From positions 3,953,501-4,017,500 of the forward strand of contig NC_083506.1 of NCBI RefSeq assembly GCF_032362555.1: 64,000 nt of DNA, given 5' to 3'. The position numbers and the translations under genes were made by a program. Below are positions 1 to 11,922 of the stretch, in pieces (within the stretch, counting starts at the first letter, position 1; each line of letters opens with the position of its first letter). Source of the DNA: Amyelois transitella (Eukaryota; Arthropoda; Insecta; Lepidoptera; Pyralidae). The notes under the pieces are model-generated. The model searched no databases and had not been told where the DNA came from. It saw only the letters and a program-made list of their open reading frames with translations.

Positions 1-451
1 GTAAAATAGGTTTGCATTCAAACTAGTGTAGGTACTTAACGCTCACAAAAGAGTCAATGTTGACCATTGGTATTTGAACCTGAGCATTTTTAGTCGGGAA
101 CTTAACGTTATACCATTGACGCACTGCTACTTATTCACTTACGTTGAAAATATGTCTTATCTACTCTCTCTTTCCACCAATTCAATTAACATCAATTCTT
201 GAAAGAGAAAGATACCCTTTCGATGTTCGTGAATAACAAGATATAAGTATGTCACAACTTCTCTCTTACTCTGTGGCAACATCAAAGAAAGACACCAAAC
301 GCACATAAGACATAATTATTTGTCTTGGTATTTCATAAATGTTCAATGTTCATAAACTAGTGCCTTTTTTCACTCGAACTCTGAGCTTTTTTTTACTAAG
401 AATGAAATCGGATATACATACACATGACTTGAGTGATGACATAACACTTAC

Positions 452-3400
452 CTGTTACACTTGGCCTTGAAATTGCTTTCCTCATAGTTTTCGTTCGCAG
501 ATTCGATCTCTTTGATAGCGCTAACCAGTTCTGGGTTCATTTCCAAATGTTTCTCCAGCGCTAGGGTAGTCAAACAGAACCCTGGTGGTACTTTGTACCC
601 CTGCCAATTATAAATTCAACTTTATTATGGACACAAGACTTTCATTCGGATTTTTTCAACAAAAAGATGACAGACTGACTGGTTGGCTATTAAAACTGTT
701 GAGAAAAGATTTCATCAAGTAAGGTTACACACGCGTCGATAAGCTGTGGTGTAGCCGACCAGTAAAGCTAAGAAGTATGCAGGGATCATGGCAAGTGAAA
801 CGATGTAGTCCCTGTCTGTCCCTTTGGGAAAGAGGCGTGATTTTATGTTCTCGGGACTTATGCCTACTTAATTAAGTAAAATGTTGATATTTACGCCTTT
901 AACAGCCAGTTGGTACTTCTGACAATCTGCCTAATCAATGCAAACTCACTTATTTAATACTAGCTAATGCCCGCGACTTCGTTGTCGTGACTGACGACTT
1001 TTAGTATTTTTTTTTCATTCTTACTCTTTAACTGTTGTTTTGTCGACAAATTTTGTGTTTATGTGAATATTTGATGTAAGTACATAATATTTTTTTTCCA
1101 CTTTTATTAACGGTATTGATTAATATTGATTATTTAATTTTTCTTACCTCAGCTTCCTGAACTGAAGCTAATAAAGCCAGAGACGCTCCCTTACCCCCAA
1201 CATAGTCCACACACTTCGCGGCGCGGTCTTCGAACTTGAGACAGTAGCTCGCCGGGCCCGCCTCCTCCGCACTCAGCCACTTGAGACTTCTCGCCTCAGG
1301 TATAGGATATGCAGGGTATGAGTGTTCAGCTGAAGTTAAAAAAGGGATGCTTTAAAGGTTAAATAAACTGCAATCGTCAAAAATAAGCTAATGTGGCAAC
1401 TGTTAAAAAATACGTATTTTTACGACGCACAAAATTTATACTTTCGGAATACTGATTGTCCAGAAATGGAGGAAAAAGATAGACATATGAGTGAGAGCAG
1501 GACGGCAAAATCCTAGACACTTATCATAAGTTAGGTACAGTCGTCCGGCTAGTTCGAGTAATGTACTTGAAGCAAGCTATGTATTATTTTAACTTATTTT
1601 ATTTGTATTTTTATATTAAGATTAATTCATTTCAGTATAGATTGATTTTTATTTTTAAATTTTGATTGCGATTTGATTTTTTAATTTAATATTGATTTAA
1701 TTTTATCTATTTGATTTTTATTGAAAATTGTATATGGATCTTTCTTGTCTGAAATAAATAAAATTTATTTATTTATTTATGTACACATGATATACTATGA
1801 TCGTCAAAACAAAGCGTAACTCGCGACCTTTTTGATCTGTAATCTTTGTTTCTCGCTACATACCTGCCTCGTAGCCAAGGACCAACATGCCTGTAGCCGG
1901 ATATCCGTTTATAAGTCCTTCAACATAGCGGTATTCAGTATCCTGTTGGTACGGCACGCCGCTGAACAGTCGTCCGCCATCTTTGATTGACAACACCACG
2001 CGGAACTCGCGAGTTTTCGCTAAAATAAACAAATGTTATTACATTTTAGTCGATCTTATCCTCCAATCAGGTTTTTACCTAATAACAATTTAAATTATAA
2101 AAGGAAAATCTGAAAGTTTCACCACGGCTTACTTTCCACGTGGAAGGTGAACATCTTCGGGATCTCGTCAGGGGTCTCGCAGAAGTTCGGCAGAGCGAAG
2201 TCGGTGCCGGTTATACTGTGGACTTCCACGTCGGGGTGCCGCACACATCCCAATATTGTCCTGTAATTCCAACTTCATAACTAACGCATTCATCGCTAAC
2301 GTCGGAATTTTGGAATACTACAACTTTCTTAGCAGTTGGGTAAAAAATACCTTCCCATTGTGTTATTTTAGATTATATTCTACTCAATTACTAATTTATA
2401 ACATCAAAATCCGTAACAAACAGACACGTCCCTATATACAAGCATTTTTAATATTAACAGGACTAGCTGTTAACCGCAGCTCCACCCGCGATTACTTAAA
2501 TTTCTGTTTTTCCGTTCCCGTGGGAATATCCTGAAAAAAGTATGCTATGTAACTCCTGATAAGTCTATGTAACTAATATAGTAAAAACTTGTCCAGTAGT
2601 TTTTGAGTTCATTCGTTACAAACAAAAACACAAATATTTTCTCATAAAATATCCATGTATGTAATAAAATATTAACGGATCGCTGATCGCGTTGAAAAAA
2701 TCGATATGTGGATCTATTTAAGACCAACATAAGCCAAAAATGTGATTTTTAGAATTTCTGTTTAAATGTATGTTTGTACTCGCCAAACGCGAAAACATTT
2801 GCTCCAATTTGTTACGTTTAGTCAAACTAAAAAACTGGTATACAAAAATTTCTCTATTCACCCCACTAAGGGGGTCAATACTTTTTCAGTGAACTTCTAC
2901 GGTCATAAAAGTCGTGATCAACAGCTAGTTAAACTATGTATGTACTCACTCAGTTAGTACGTTACTATACGACGTTCCCCGTATACGCACAGCTGTTCCA
3001 TCCTTCGCCATCACGGTCATGGTCACACTGCGCCTCACTCCCTGGTACCCGTGCGGGGCCCACATCCGCTCTCTGACGCCTCTATACCGCAAGTATTCGC
3101 TTCGGTCTATGTCCCCTTGCTCGTCGTACGATTGGAAGCGACCTTGTATCACACCGTATTGCATCCAGCTACCTTCCTCCCATTTCCCTCTGAAATATGT
3201 GAGAAATAGACATTCTGTTAGGAAAAATGGTTAAAAATTTTGTTTTTATATTATTTTAAAGAACATAATTAGTAAATTAAGTAAATGCTTTATTGTTCAC
3301 TAAAGGAGTACATTACAAATTAAAACAGTAGAGTACAAAGGCGGGCTTATCCCTAAGTGGGATCTCTTCCAGCCAACCTGACAATAAGAGGATCATATAC

Positions 3401-6400
3401 AAAATTGGGGCAAGGGTGAACAACAGTTCTTTTACGAGTATTATGTTTAAGACTTAACAAATATATACGTACAATACAAATATGTAAATAAAGTAAATAT
3501 ATAAACATGTATATATTCTAAATTAACTTCATAACCAATTCAAGACTCGGGAAAGAATTTATTAAGCTTATTTTTTAAAGGAATTAGAAGAAGGAGACAA
3601 TTTTATAAAAAGGGGCAGTTTATTACAAAGGCGTGCAGCCAACACGGAAAAGGACTTACCGTAAGTTTGAGAAATACATCTTATATAAAATTCTCGTGTC
3701 ACAATGTTTGTCTCTGTACTCCTCCGAAACGGCTTTACCGATTTTAACCAAATTTTGCATGCATATTCAGTAGGTCTGAGAATCGGCTAACATCTATTTT
3801 TCATATTTTTTTTAACTAGAAATTACTTTAAAGTGATTTATATGGCAAAACAACGTTTGCCGGGACAGCTAGTACTTATATAAAATTACGCTTCCTTCCC
3901 AGAGGTAGAGATTACATATTTCCACTTCCTACGTCCCCTGCATACTTCTTTCGATTCATCCATATTCATAACTCTCATTAATAACATTACGCGATTAGAA
4001 TAAGGAACACATACCTACAAATAATCACGTCTATATCCCTTGCTGATGGGCCACGTGAAACTGCTCGGCTTAATGATAGAATTGACATTTAAATAGTGAC
4101 AGGTTGCATGCCCATCGCCTAAAAGAATCCCGAGTTTACAAGCCCATCGCTTAGTCGCCTTTTACGACATACATCGAAAAGACATAGAGTGGTACTTTTG
4201 TTTTCTTTTATTCGTGCCGGCAACTACAGAGACAAGAATAAGAAATACCTAATTAATTCACGTATAGTTGGTATTATCTTCATTTTCAGTTCACTACATA
4301 GTTAAATTATAGAGAAAAGAGATTGAGGACGCTCCACTTTAACTCCACCGACAAGAGTTAGTTCTTAAATTTAAAAAAAAAGAATCCTAGTTTTGATTGA
4401 TACCTACAAATTATTTAAGGAACATGAAAAGCATATCAGAAAATGTTGATTTGTCATTGTTGTTTGCATGTTGCCTTTCGTTATCATGTCGTCAATTTAA
4501 ACCCTTATCAAAAATATAATATACCTACGCGAAATCGAATAGCCCTTGCAAATACTAGTAAGATGGTACAATTACAAATGATAGATAGTAAGCTTTAGCA
4601 AGTTCTTTTTCCTCCTAGCGTCAATCCCGGATACAGTCTTATATCTCTGAAGAGCAGCTCGGGTTGCACCTTTAAGCATGATCCTGAATTGAATGAGTAA
4701 GATTTTTATATGCAGCGACGCCATCCGGTCTCCGCAACCCTTGCAGAGGAACCAGATCATCCATGAGCATCACGCATTTTAATCGGGCACCTTACCGATT
4801 CGACCATCGACGCTAGTTAGCTTAGAAACAGCTCAAGTGAGTAATATCGTCAACTTACAAGATGTTTGGCCATTCGTCATCTCGCCACTGCTCCAGAGCC
4901 AGGGTATGAGCGGCGAGTTGGTCGCTCCAGTCTTCGGGGAACCGAGACACATCTGAGCCCGATCTCCATCTGAAAGCAATACGGATTTAATGTGTTTTAC
5001 AATGCCAATAGTATTTATATAACTCTAAACTCTACACTTATGTTCAAATCACTTTAGCCATAAGAACAACTAGGATTAAACTTGATTTACTAAAGAGAAC
5101 AACAATATATAAAAAAAAATTCTATATCATTTAAGAGATAAAAAGTGTCCGAAACAAATTTTTCCGTTACATAATGTATTCGTGTCAAATACCACAAAGG
5201 CTCCTTTACTGGTTTTAATTAGAAACAGTTGGTAACCCTAATATGACTTTCTTGTTCCCTAAAAGGAATAAACCATATAGTTACGAAATATCATTAAAAA
5301 TCTTACATGAAATTCATGGTGGCGTGTTGTTTCACCCCGTCAGACAATCTGGTCATGATGCCATTAAAGATTACCCTCGAGCAAAGCTGGGGCTCGACCA
5401 CCTGTATCTTCAGCCCCCCCGCGCTCCAGCACTCCGGTGTGTCCTCCCATACTCCCACCACCGTATCCGGATGACCTAGAGTACAAATCACCACAAAATA
5501 AGAGAACAAATTACTAGTACATATCTCTTAGAGAAATGCTTGGATATTGCTTAGAAAATATGCATTTCGGATGATTTTCGTCAGAAGAGTAGGAACAGCA
5601 CCCAAAATAAATAACAATACACACAAAATATACCAAAAAATATGAAAGATACCAACGACTTACCCGTACTAAAATTTAAAGGATTTTTTTTTCCGAAATG
5701 ATTACTTCTAGTTACATATGGTGGTAAGGGCGTATATAAAGGAGGTTAATGTACCTAGATGTGAATAACAATAGAATACATGACGAATATATTTGCAATA
5801 AATTAATTCGCTTAAGTAGATACTAGAACTTTGTATGTGTTCACTGTTTCAAATTGTAGTATAATCTACACTGTAATAAAACTTAATAGTTTAATTTAAC
5901 AATAGCTACTAGATTAAAATAGCCTTGGCAATGATAAATATGAAAATATGAAGAGACCTCAGCAAATTAATGTTTGGTACAATCCATCCAATAAACTATT
6001 GTAACATCTAACCAACAGTGATACAAAAACTACTCACGAGACAACACGTAGCTGGTCCCATCAGTCAATTTGACATAAAGTACTACTTCCGCTAGCGGCT
6101 GCCTGCCGCATATTTTCCTCACGCCCAGCAATACTGCGGCCCCATCCGGGGTGGTCGCTGTGATCGAGATGGAGTCCCAACCGTCGTTCAGGTCCGAGCG
6201 AGGCAGCTCGTCCAAGGGAACGCTGGGGCAGCTCGCTTTCCAAGTCTTCACGGCGTAGTATCGCGCGACGAGCCATTTTAAAGGGTAATTCCAGCCTGGT
6301 TTAAATTTGTACATAAAACATCTATATAAGTAAGTAGTAATGTAAAAGCGAAAACCACTCATTCACTTACTCACTGATCAAGAAATCTCAGAAACTGCTG

Positions 6401-8369
6401 CGCTGATAAAAATGAAATATTTGGCAGGAAGGTAAATTGGAACTACCTAGCTAACTAGACATCCGCTAAGATGATTTTGAATGGATTTTATGAAATTCCC
6501 GCGATATATTTTTCGTTTTACTTGAGCGCTCTCTAATACTTTTATAAAATCACGCTTTTTTCTAAGGGAAGGCAGACACTACCTCTTTTCACTTCCCTGC
6601 ACACTTCTTTCGCTTCATCCACATTCATTATTCATGCAAACTCGTCGGTTTAGGGTTATTACTTTAAATTATAATGAACTGGCTGTGCCCGCGACTTCGA
6701 CCGCGTAGAATAGTTATTATGGCCATCATTGAAGCCCTCAAGAATGCCGTTTTTTTTACATTTTCCATTATTTTTTTGCTCCTTATAGTTGCAGCGTGAT
6801 GTTATATAGTCTTCCTCGATAAATGGTCTAGTCGACGCAAAAAGAATTTTCCAATTCGGACCAGTATTTCCTGAGATTAGCGCGTTCAAACAAACAAACA
6901 AACTCTTCAGTTTTATAATATTGGTATAGATTAAACATCCCTTGATTTAAGGATGTTAAAATGTACACAACCGTTGATAATAAGACTTCCAGCAGCCGTC
7001 GCATGACATGCGCTACGCAGTTCCTATGCTGTCTGCGTCTCACGTAAAAATAAAAAGAGAAACATTGATAGTATTTCGCGCGTAAGAAAACGGTGGCGTG
7101 GCGCGTGCCATGCTATTAAACCACCTGAATTTTGTAAAATTTATATAATTGTATGCATTCTTACAAATCAAATTTAATAGGTAATTAATTACATTTAAAA
7201 AATCCTCATCTAATACAACTACAAAAGTTCGTAAGTTTCATCGTAGTTTTTAAAAGTTCGATTCACAACTATGTAAATAATAAGTTAAATTTATTTTTGC
7301 CAATATTTCTTTCTGTTTCAATGAATAATATTGCGGTTCATTTGCATGAATATATCAGTAGTCCAGCTCGATGGAAGTCATAGTCAATATTAACGCTTAG
7401 GTGGCATAATATTTAATTGGCGCCTACGCGAGATTCAAGGCCAAACATTGTAGTTATGCGATACATGACTATTATAAAGCTATTATGGTCCCTAAAGTCA
7501 CATCAATATATAAAATGTACATTAAGATAACATTCCACGCTATATAAATATATATATTATTATATAAATATATATATATATATACGTATATCACCTGATC
7601 TATACGATGTTTCTACCTTACATAGATAAACTAAGTACCTAGATCTAAATCGTGCAATGTATAACATCCTCAATTATCAATTATCTAGTACGGAAAAAAA
7701 ACACTAAATTCGTATATGAAGCCTGTTTCCTTGTGTCTGCGTATCCCCACAAAAACCTGAAAGTTTTAAACTAAACAAATCCCACTTATTCTACATTCGT
7801 CAATTACGATGGTTACCATAAAAGCATTGCACAATTGCTTAAATATTAGGTTAAATGTTTCTAAATTATTCGCCAATTTCAGCAACTTTTATAAATTTCT
7901 GAAATTCAAAGAAAAGTATTCGATTTGCAAGTGTTTTTATATTCTTCTTTCTAAATTTTTTTTTATTATTTTACATCTAATCTACTCTTACTGTGGCAAC
8001 CAGTTAAGGCCGTATGCTTGCTTGTCTACTCAATGGTGTAAAAAAGAAAAATCCTTCTTGATAGAACTTCACTTGATAGATATTTTTTTTACTTTCATTT
8101 ACCTAATAACAAGAAATTAAATGAAAATATTTCTGGATAAAAATATTGAAACCGATAAATATCCTACACTACATCCTATACAAAATATAATAATAATCAC
8201 ACTTAAACATCGATAAGATAAATATTCCCCAAAACTTCACCAAACAGAACAAATCACCTGGTTCACTATAATTCTTCCTTGTCGGCGTATGTTTTCTAAT
8301 AAATATTAAATACACGACCAAACCCGTGGTCATCAGGCCCGCTTGCAGAAACACGTCGAAGACATCCAT
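452..8369 (-). CDS. Putative phosphoenolpyruvate synthase-like protein (5' nine exons, 3' end outside window)
   Basis: Nine coding exons read in one continuous frame: 8258-8369, 6038-6295, 5307-5475, 4859-4969, 2950-3189, 2133-2260, 1864-2019, 1148-1329 and 452-600, all with GT-AG borders; about 502 residues are visible. The start is the ATG at 8369, giving MDVFDVFLQAGLMTTGLVVY, a likely N-terminal membrane segment (residues ~8-24) followed by RKH. A ~430-residue region of unknown fold follows, rich in Trp and charged residues (GWNYPLKWLVARYYAVKTW, HPDTVVGVWEDTPECW). Near residue 435 comes YVGGKGASLALL, and after the next junction GYKVPPGFCLTT; both are hallmarks of the ATP-binding PPDK_N domain of PEP synthase, pyruvate phosphate dikinase and rifampicin phosphotransferase. 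The catalytic His domain would lie beyond the left edge, so activity cannot be judged. Family call firm; substrate unknown. Confidence 0.85.
2461..2655 (+). repeat. Dispersed repeat fragment (family S3, CCCGCGACTTCGTCCGCG-type)
   Basis: This carries decayed versions of the common lepidopteran words: ACTAGCTGTTAACCGC, CCGTTCCCGTGGGAATAT, then GTAGTTTTTGAGTTCATTCG followed by an AAACAAAAACA tail. It sits in intron 5 of the PEP-synthase-like gene. A shorter fragment with ATGCCCGCGACTTCGTTG lies near 965-1000. The exact class (RTE-type LINE tail or SINE) cannot be settled by eye. Confidence 0.5.
3679..3872 (+). mobile_element. Non-autonomous Helitron (lepidopteran type)
   Basis: About 194 bp with the structural signature of a Helitron. 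It begins TCTTATATAAAATTCTCGTG. The 3' end has a 6-bp stem hairpin (GGCAAA at 3844-3849, loop of 6, TTTGCC at 3856-3861), then GGGACAG and the terminal CTAG followed by T. The interior carries the 'CTCCGAAACGGCTT..ACCGATTTTAA' stretch seen in abundant lepidopteran Helitron copies. It lies in intron 4 of the PEP-synthase-like gene and has no coding capacity. Confidence 0.85.
3884..3985 (-). repeat. Dispersed repeat fragment (family S2)
   Basis: A short copy of a family seen again at 6553, 10403 and 20289. Shared words are CCCAGAGGTAGAGATTACAT, CCTGCATACTTCTTTCG and TTCATCCATATTCATAACTC. No coding capacity; orientation is arbitrary. Intron 4 of the PEP-synthase-like gene. Confidence 0.55.
4021..4230 (-). 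repeat. S1 dispersed repeat, internally deleted
   Basis: A copy of the window's commonest repeat, called S1 here. In its sense orientation S1 runs from GTGCCGTGTGGTTCCCGGCACC-like sequence through GGCGATGGGCTAGCAACC and CAGTCTTTTCAAGACTG to GGGATATAGACGTGAT plus an (ATGT)n tail. This copy lacks the CAGTCTTTTCAAGACTG segment. Family name and class (SINE or LINE 3' end) are not established here. Confidence 0.7.
4605..4790 (-). repeat. tRNA-type SINE fragment
   Basis: The words CCTCCTAGCGTCAATCCCGG and GGTCTCCGCAACCCTTGCAG match part of the SINE seen more completely at 49252-49450, read here from the opposite strand. Strongly diverged. Intron 4 of the PEP-synthase-like gene. Confidence 0.4.
6318..7239. 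repeat. Repeat block B, copy 1
   Basis: About 922 bp, nearly identical to 10170-11089. Shared from ACATCTATATAAGTAAGTAG to ACAAAAGTTCGTAAGTTTC. It is composite: a CATTCACTTACTCACTGATC portion, an S2 segment (6553-6655) and an S3 segment (about 6672-6935, GCCCGCGACTTCG to CTTCAGTTTTATAATATTGG). It lies in intron 1 of the PEP-synthase-like gene; its edge is 22 bp upstream, in gene orientation, of the exon 2 acceptor. Confidence 0.85.
7535..7590. repeat. AT-rich microsatellite
   Basis: Imperfect TA-dinucleotide tract (tatataaatatatatat motifs) in intron 1 of the PEP-synthase-like gene. Simple sequence only. Confidence 0.8.
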
Positions 8370-9384
8370 CGTTTACCACTAACATAAGAGCGAAATAATA
8401 TAACAGTAACATACGTCCACACCGCAGCTAAGATCGGTGTACACTCAATGCTTACGAATTAATCTGCGAGTTGTGTGACTGATAGGAACGACGCGGATGT
8501 GGATTGACCGCCGTAGTCAGTCGAGTCCAACCAGACGATACTTTTATGAAGCCTTGAAACCTTTTTGTCTTGTTTGTTTACTATACAAATCTGTAGTGTA
8601 CATTCCATACTGAGCATATTCAACGTTTTACCTTATTCGTCGATAGAGTACATAATTTGTCAAATTATTTATTTTCGTTACACCACAATACTAATATGTA
8701 CTAGTTATGACGCAAACGATGACGTTTATGTCAAAGCCTTTATTTGTATGCAAACACTTACTAGAGGAATTCTGTATTATTTATTTTTTTCATTGTTCAA
8801 AAATCGGGCTTTCTAGATATCTCAAACGTAAAAGTTCAAACTCAATTATCGAAATGAAATATTGACACCATATTTAACGTTGAGAGACAGTCTACATACA
8901 ATCTTATCATAAAAAATTATACAGTTCTATGTTACATTACATGTAGATAGAAGTCTTCGAATTATCATATACTTAGATACTGTTCTTTTTGAGCGAATGG
9001 AGTCCTTATCTCAAGTTATCGAACTTTGCGAATATAAATGTCAAGGTCAATGAGTATTTTATAACTTAATACATGTGTTTCAGTCATGCCAAATTTTATC
9101 TTATTCTTATTTTATTTTTACACCTACCTATTTTTTTACTGCCAGGACCTCTTATTTTGCCTTAGATTGCCTCGAAAAGAAAGCCACATTCGTCCAGAGG
9201 GCTAAATGATGCAATTGATGTTCAGGTAGCGTGTAGCAACATGTCATTATCTAAACCTCAAATTCCAACACTGCTAGCAAGCAAGAATCCCTATCCCAAT
9301 GAAGTAATATGTAGCGCACATTATCTAACAGCGCAAAAGATATTTTTCTAAAAACAAACAGTTTTTTACACAGTGTGTCATGAA
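8370..9384. other. 5' flank of the PEP-synthase-like gene; otherwise no gene seen
   Basis: The first ~180 bp upstream of the 8369 ATG are the most GC-rich part (ACGACGCGGATGTGGATTGACC near 8489) and probably hold the 5'UTR and promoter. No TATA box or 5'UTR exon could be assigned. The rest is AT-rich with only short ORFs without coding character. Confidence 0.4.
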
Positions 9385-10169
9385 GCTACATACCATAAAT
9401 GGTGACTGATAGAGGCCTTATTAAGTAAGTACTAAACCATGGTTACTTAATAAAGAATAGTTAGCGCAAGTTAAAAAGTAAAGTTTTCAATATAAAATAT
9501 ATATTTTTGAAGATATGATTTAAAAAGTAAAGATATCGCGGGTGCGGCGGCACCGGCCGGCCGGCGCCGGTGCGGCGCGTGGTGGGCCAATATACTTTGC
9601 ACCCGTGCCGAAGCCGGGGCGGGTGGCTAGTGTATTTATATTTATAGCATTGAAGTATGGCACTGGCAGGTGACTACAGACCGATAATAAACTAATCTGT
9701 CAGTTGCTAATACCTTATCAAGGGAAATACCTCACAACTACGTAAAACTATCATAGTCATCATTCCATCATTTTATAGTAGGTAGATCATTCAATATCAA
9801 TAAAAAGTAGCCGATTCATTATTACTCTTTTTTGTTATTTGTTTGTTATCACAGAAAACTTGAAAAAAAATTTAGTAGATTACAATAAAACGTTTTACAC
9901 GAGTCATTCGCCCTTTTGCTCAGTCATAAGTAAGGATTTAGATGTAATTTTTATCAAGTACATTATATTGCTTTATATTTACTTTCTTCTATAGTCAGTT
10001 TAACATAATATCCTAGCTATTGTATTTTTATACATTAAATATAAATAAAAAACTGAAGTCTTTTATTTGTGATGTTCTTCTATATAATGGGTGACAAGGC
10101 ACAGCATAATTCATTTTCAGAGCTTCAAGTCTACCACGAATATACGGAATTTTATTCAGAAATCTGCAA
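9385..10169. repeat. Repeat block A, copy 1
   Basis: A ~785-bp direct repeat of 11104-11922, starting GCTACATACCATAAATGGTG and ending TTTTATTCAGAAATCTGCAA. It includes a GC-rich patch (about 9538-9612, GCGGCGGCACCGGCCGGCCG) in otherwise AT-rich sequence. No ORF of note. The two A copies flank block B. Confidence 0.85.
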
Positions 10170-11089
10170 ACATCTATATAAGTAAGTAGTACCTAATGTA
10201 AAAGCGAAAACCACTCATTCACTTACTCACTGATCAAGAAATCTCAGAAACTGCTGCGCTGATAAAAATGAAATATTTGGCAGGAAGGTAAATTGGAACT
10301 AGGAGACATCCGCTAAGATGATTTTGAAAGGATTTTATGAAATTCCCGCGATATATTTTTCGTTTTACTTGAGCGCTCTCTAGTACTTTTATAAAATCAC
10401 GCTTTTTTCCAAGGGAAGGCAGACACTACCTCTTTTCACTTCCCTGCACACTTCTTTCGCTTCATCCACATTCATTATTCATGCAAACTCGTCGGTTTAG
10501 GGTTATTACTTTCAATTATAATGAAACTGGCTGTGCCCGCGACTTCGTCCGCGTAGAATAGTTATTATGGCCATCATTGAAGCCCTCAAGAATGCCGTTT
10601 TTTTAACATTTTCCATTATTTTTTTGCTCCTTATAGTTGCAGCGTGATGTTATATAGCCAAAAGCCTTCCTCGATAAATGGTCTTAGTCGACGCAAAAAG
10701 AATTTTTCAATTCGGACCAGTATTTCCTGAGATTAGCGCGTTCAAACAAACAAACTCTTCAGCTTTATAATATTGGTATAGATTAAACATCCCTTGATTA
10801 AAGGATGTTAAAATGTACACAACCGTTGATAATAAGACTTCCCGCAGCCGTCGCATGACATGCGCTACGCAGTTCCTATGCTGTCCCGTTTCACGTAATA
10901 ATAAAAGAGAAACATTGATAGTATTTCGCGCGTAAGAAAACGGCGGCGTGGCGCGTGCCATGCTATTAAACCACCTGAATTCTGTAAAATTAATATTATT
11001 GTATGCATTCTTACAAATCAAATTTAATAGGTAATTAATTACATTAAAAAAATCGTCATCTAATACAACTACAAAAGTTCGTAAGTTTC
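10170..11089. repeat. Repeat block B, copy 2
   Basis: Second copy of the ~920-bp block at 6318-7239, same orientation, lying between the two A copies. It contains the same S2 (about 10403-10506) and S3 (about 10523-10790) segments. Differences are mostly single bases and a few short indels, such as a missing CTAGCTAA near 10300. Confidence 0.85.
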
Positions 11090-11103
11090 CATGTGTGGGC
11101 CAT

Positions 11104-11922
11104 GCTACATACCATAAATGGTGACTGATAGAGGCCTTATTAAGTAAATACTTTAACATGGTTACTTAATAAAAAATAGTTAGCGCAAGTTAAAAAGTAA
11201 AATTTTAAATATAAAATATATATTTTTGAATATATGATTTAAAAAGTAAAGATATCGCGGGTGCGGCGGCATCGGCCGGCCGGCGGCGCGGCGCGTGTAG
11301 GGCCAATATACTTTGCACCCGTGCCGAAGCCGGGGCGGGTGGCTAGTGTATTTATATTGATAGCATTGAAGTATGGCACTGGCAGGTGACTACAGACCGA
11401 TAATAAACTAATCTGTCAGTTGCTAACACCTTATCAAGGGAAATACCTCACAACTGAGTAAAACTATCATAGTCATCATTCCATCATCATCATTTTATAG
11501 TAGGTAGATCATTCAATATCAATAAAAAGTAGCCGATTCATTATTACTATTTTTTGTTATTTGTTTGTTATGACAGAAAACTTGAAATTTTTTTTGTAGA
11601 TTACAATAAAACGTTTTACACGAGTCATTCGCCCTTTTGCTCGGTCATAAGTAAGGATTTAGATATAATTTTTATCAAGATTAAAAATAAAACGACCGCA
11701 GTTTAAAATAGTACATTATATTGCTTTATATTTACGTTCTTCTATAGTCAGTTTAACATAATATCCTAGCTATTTTATTTTTATACATTAAATATAAATA
11801 AAAAACTGAAGTCTTTTATTTGTGATGTTCTTCTATATAATGTGTGACAAGGCACAGCATAATTCATTTTCAGAGCTTCAAGTCTACCACGAATATACGG
11901 AATTTTATTCAGAAATCCGCAA
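11104..11922. repeat. Repeat block A, copy 2
   Basis: A ~819-bp second copy of 9385-10169. It differs by an extra ~33-bp stretch near 11680-11712 (AAAACGACCGCAGTTTAAAA), an extra CATCAT in a short CAT run near 11480, and a shorter GC-rich patch at about 11253-11330. Confidence 0.85.

Noticed and set aside
2946-3234. Plus-strand ORF 3019-3234 opposite the PEP-synthase-like exon 5
   Set aside because: Antisense shadow of a real exon whose frame joins its neighbours.
10707-11159. 150-codon minus-strand ORF
   Set aside because: It spans repeat block B and its junction with A'; the equivalent frame is broken in the other B copy and has no family resemblance.
9385-11922. LTR retrotransposon (A copies as LTRs)
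   Set aside because: No TG..CA termini, primer-binding site, polypurine tract or gag/pol coding; B also occurs alone elsewhere.
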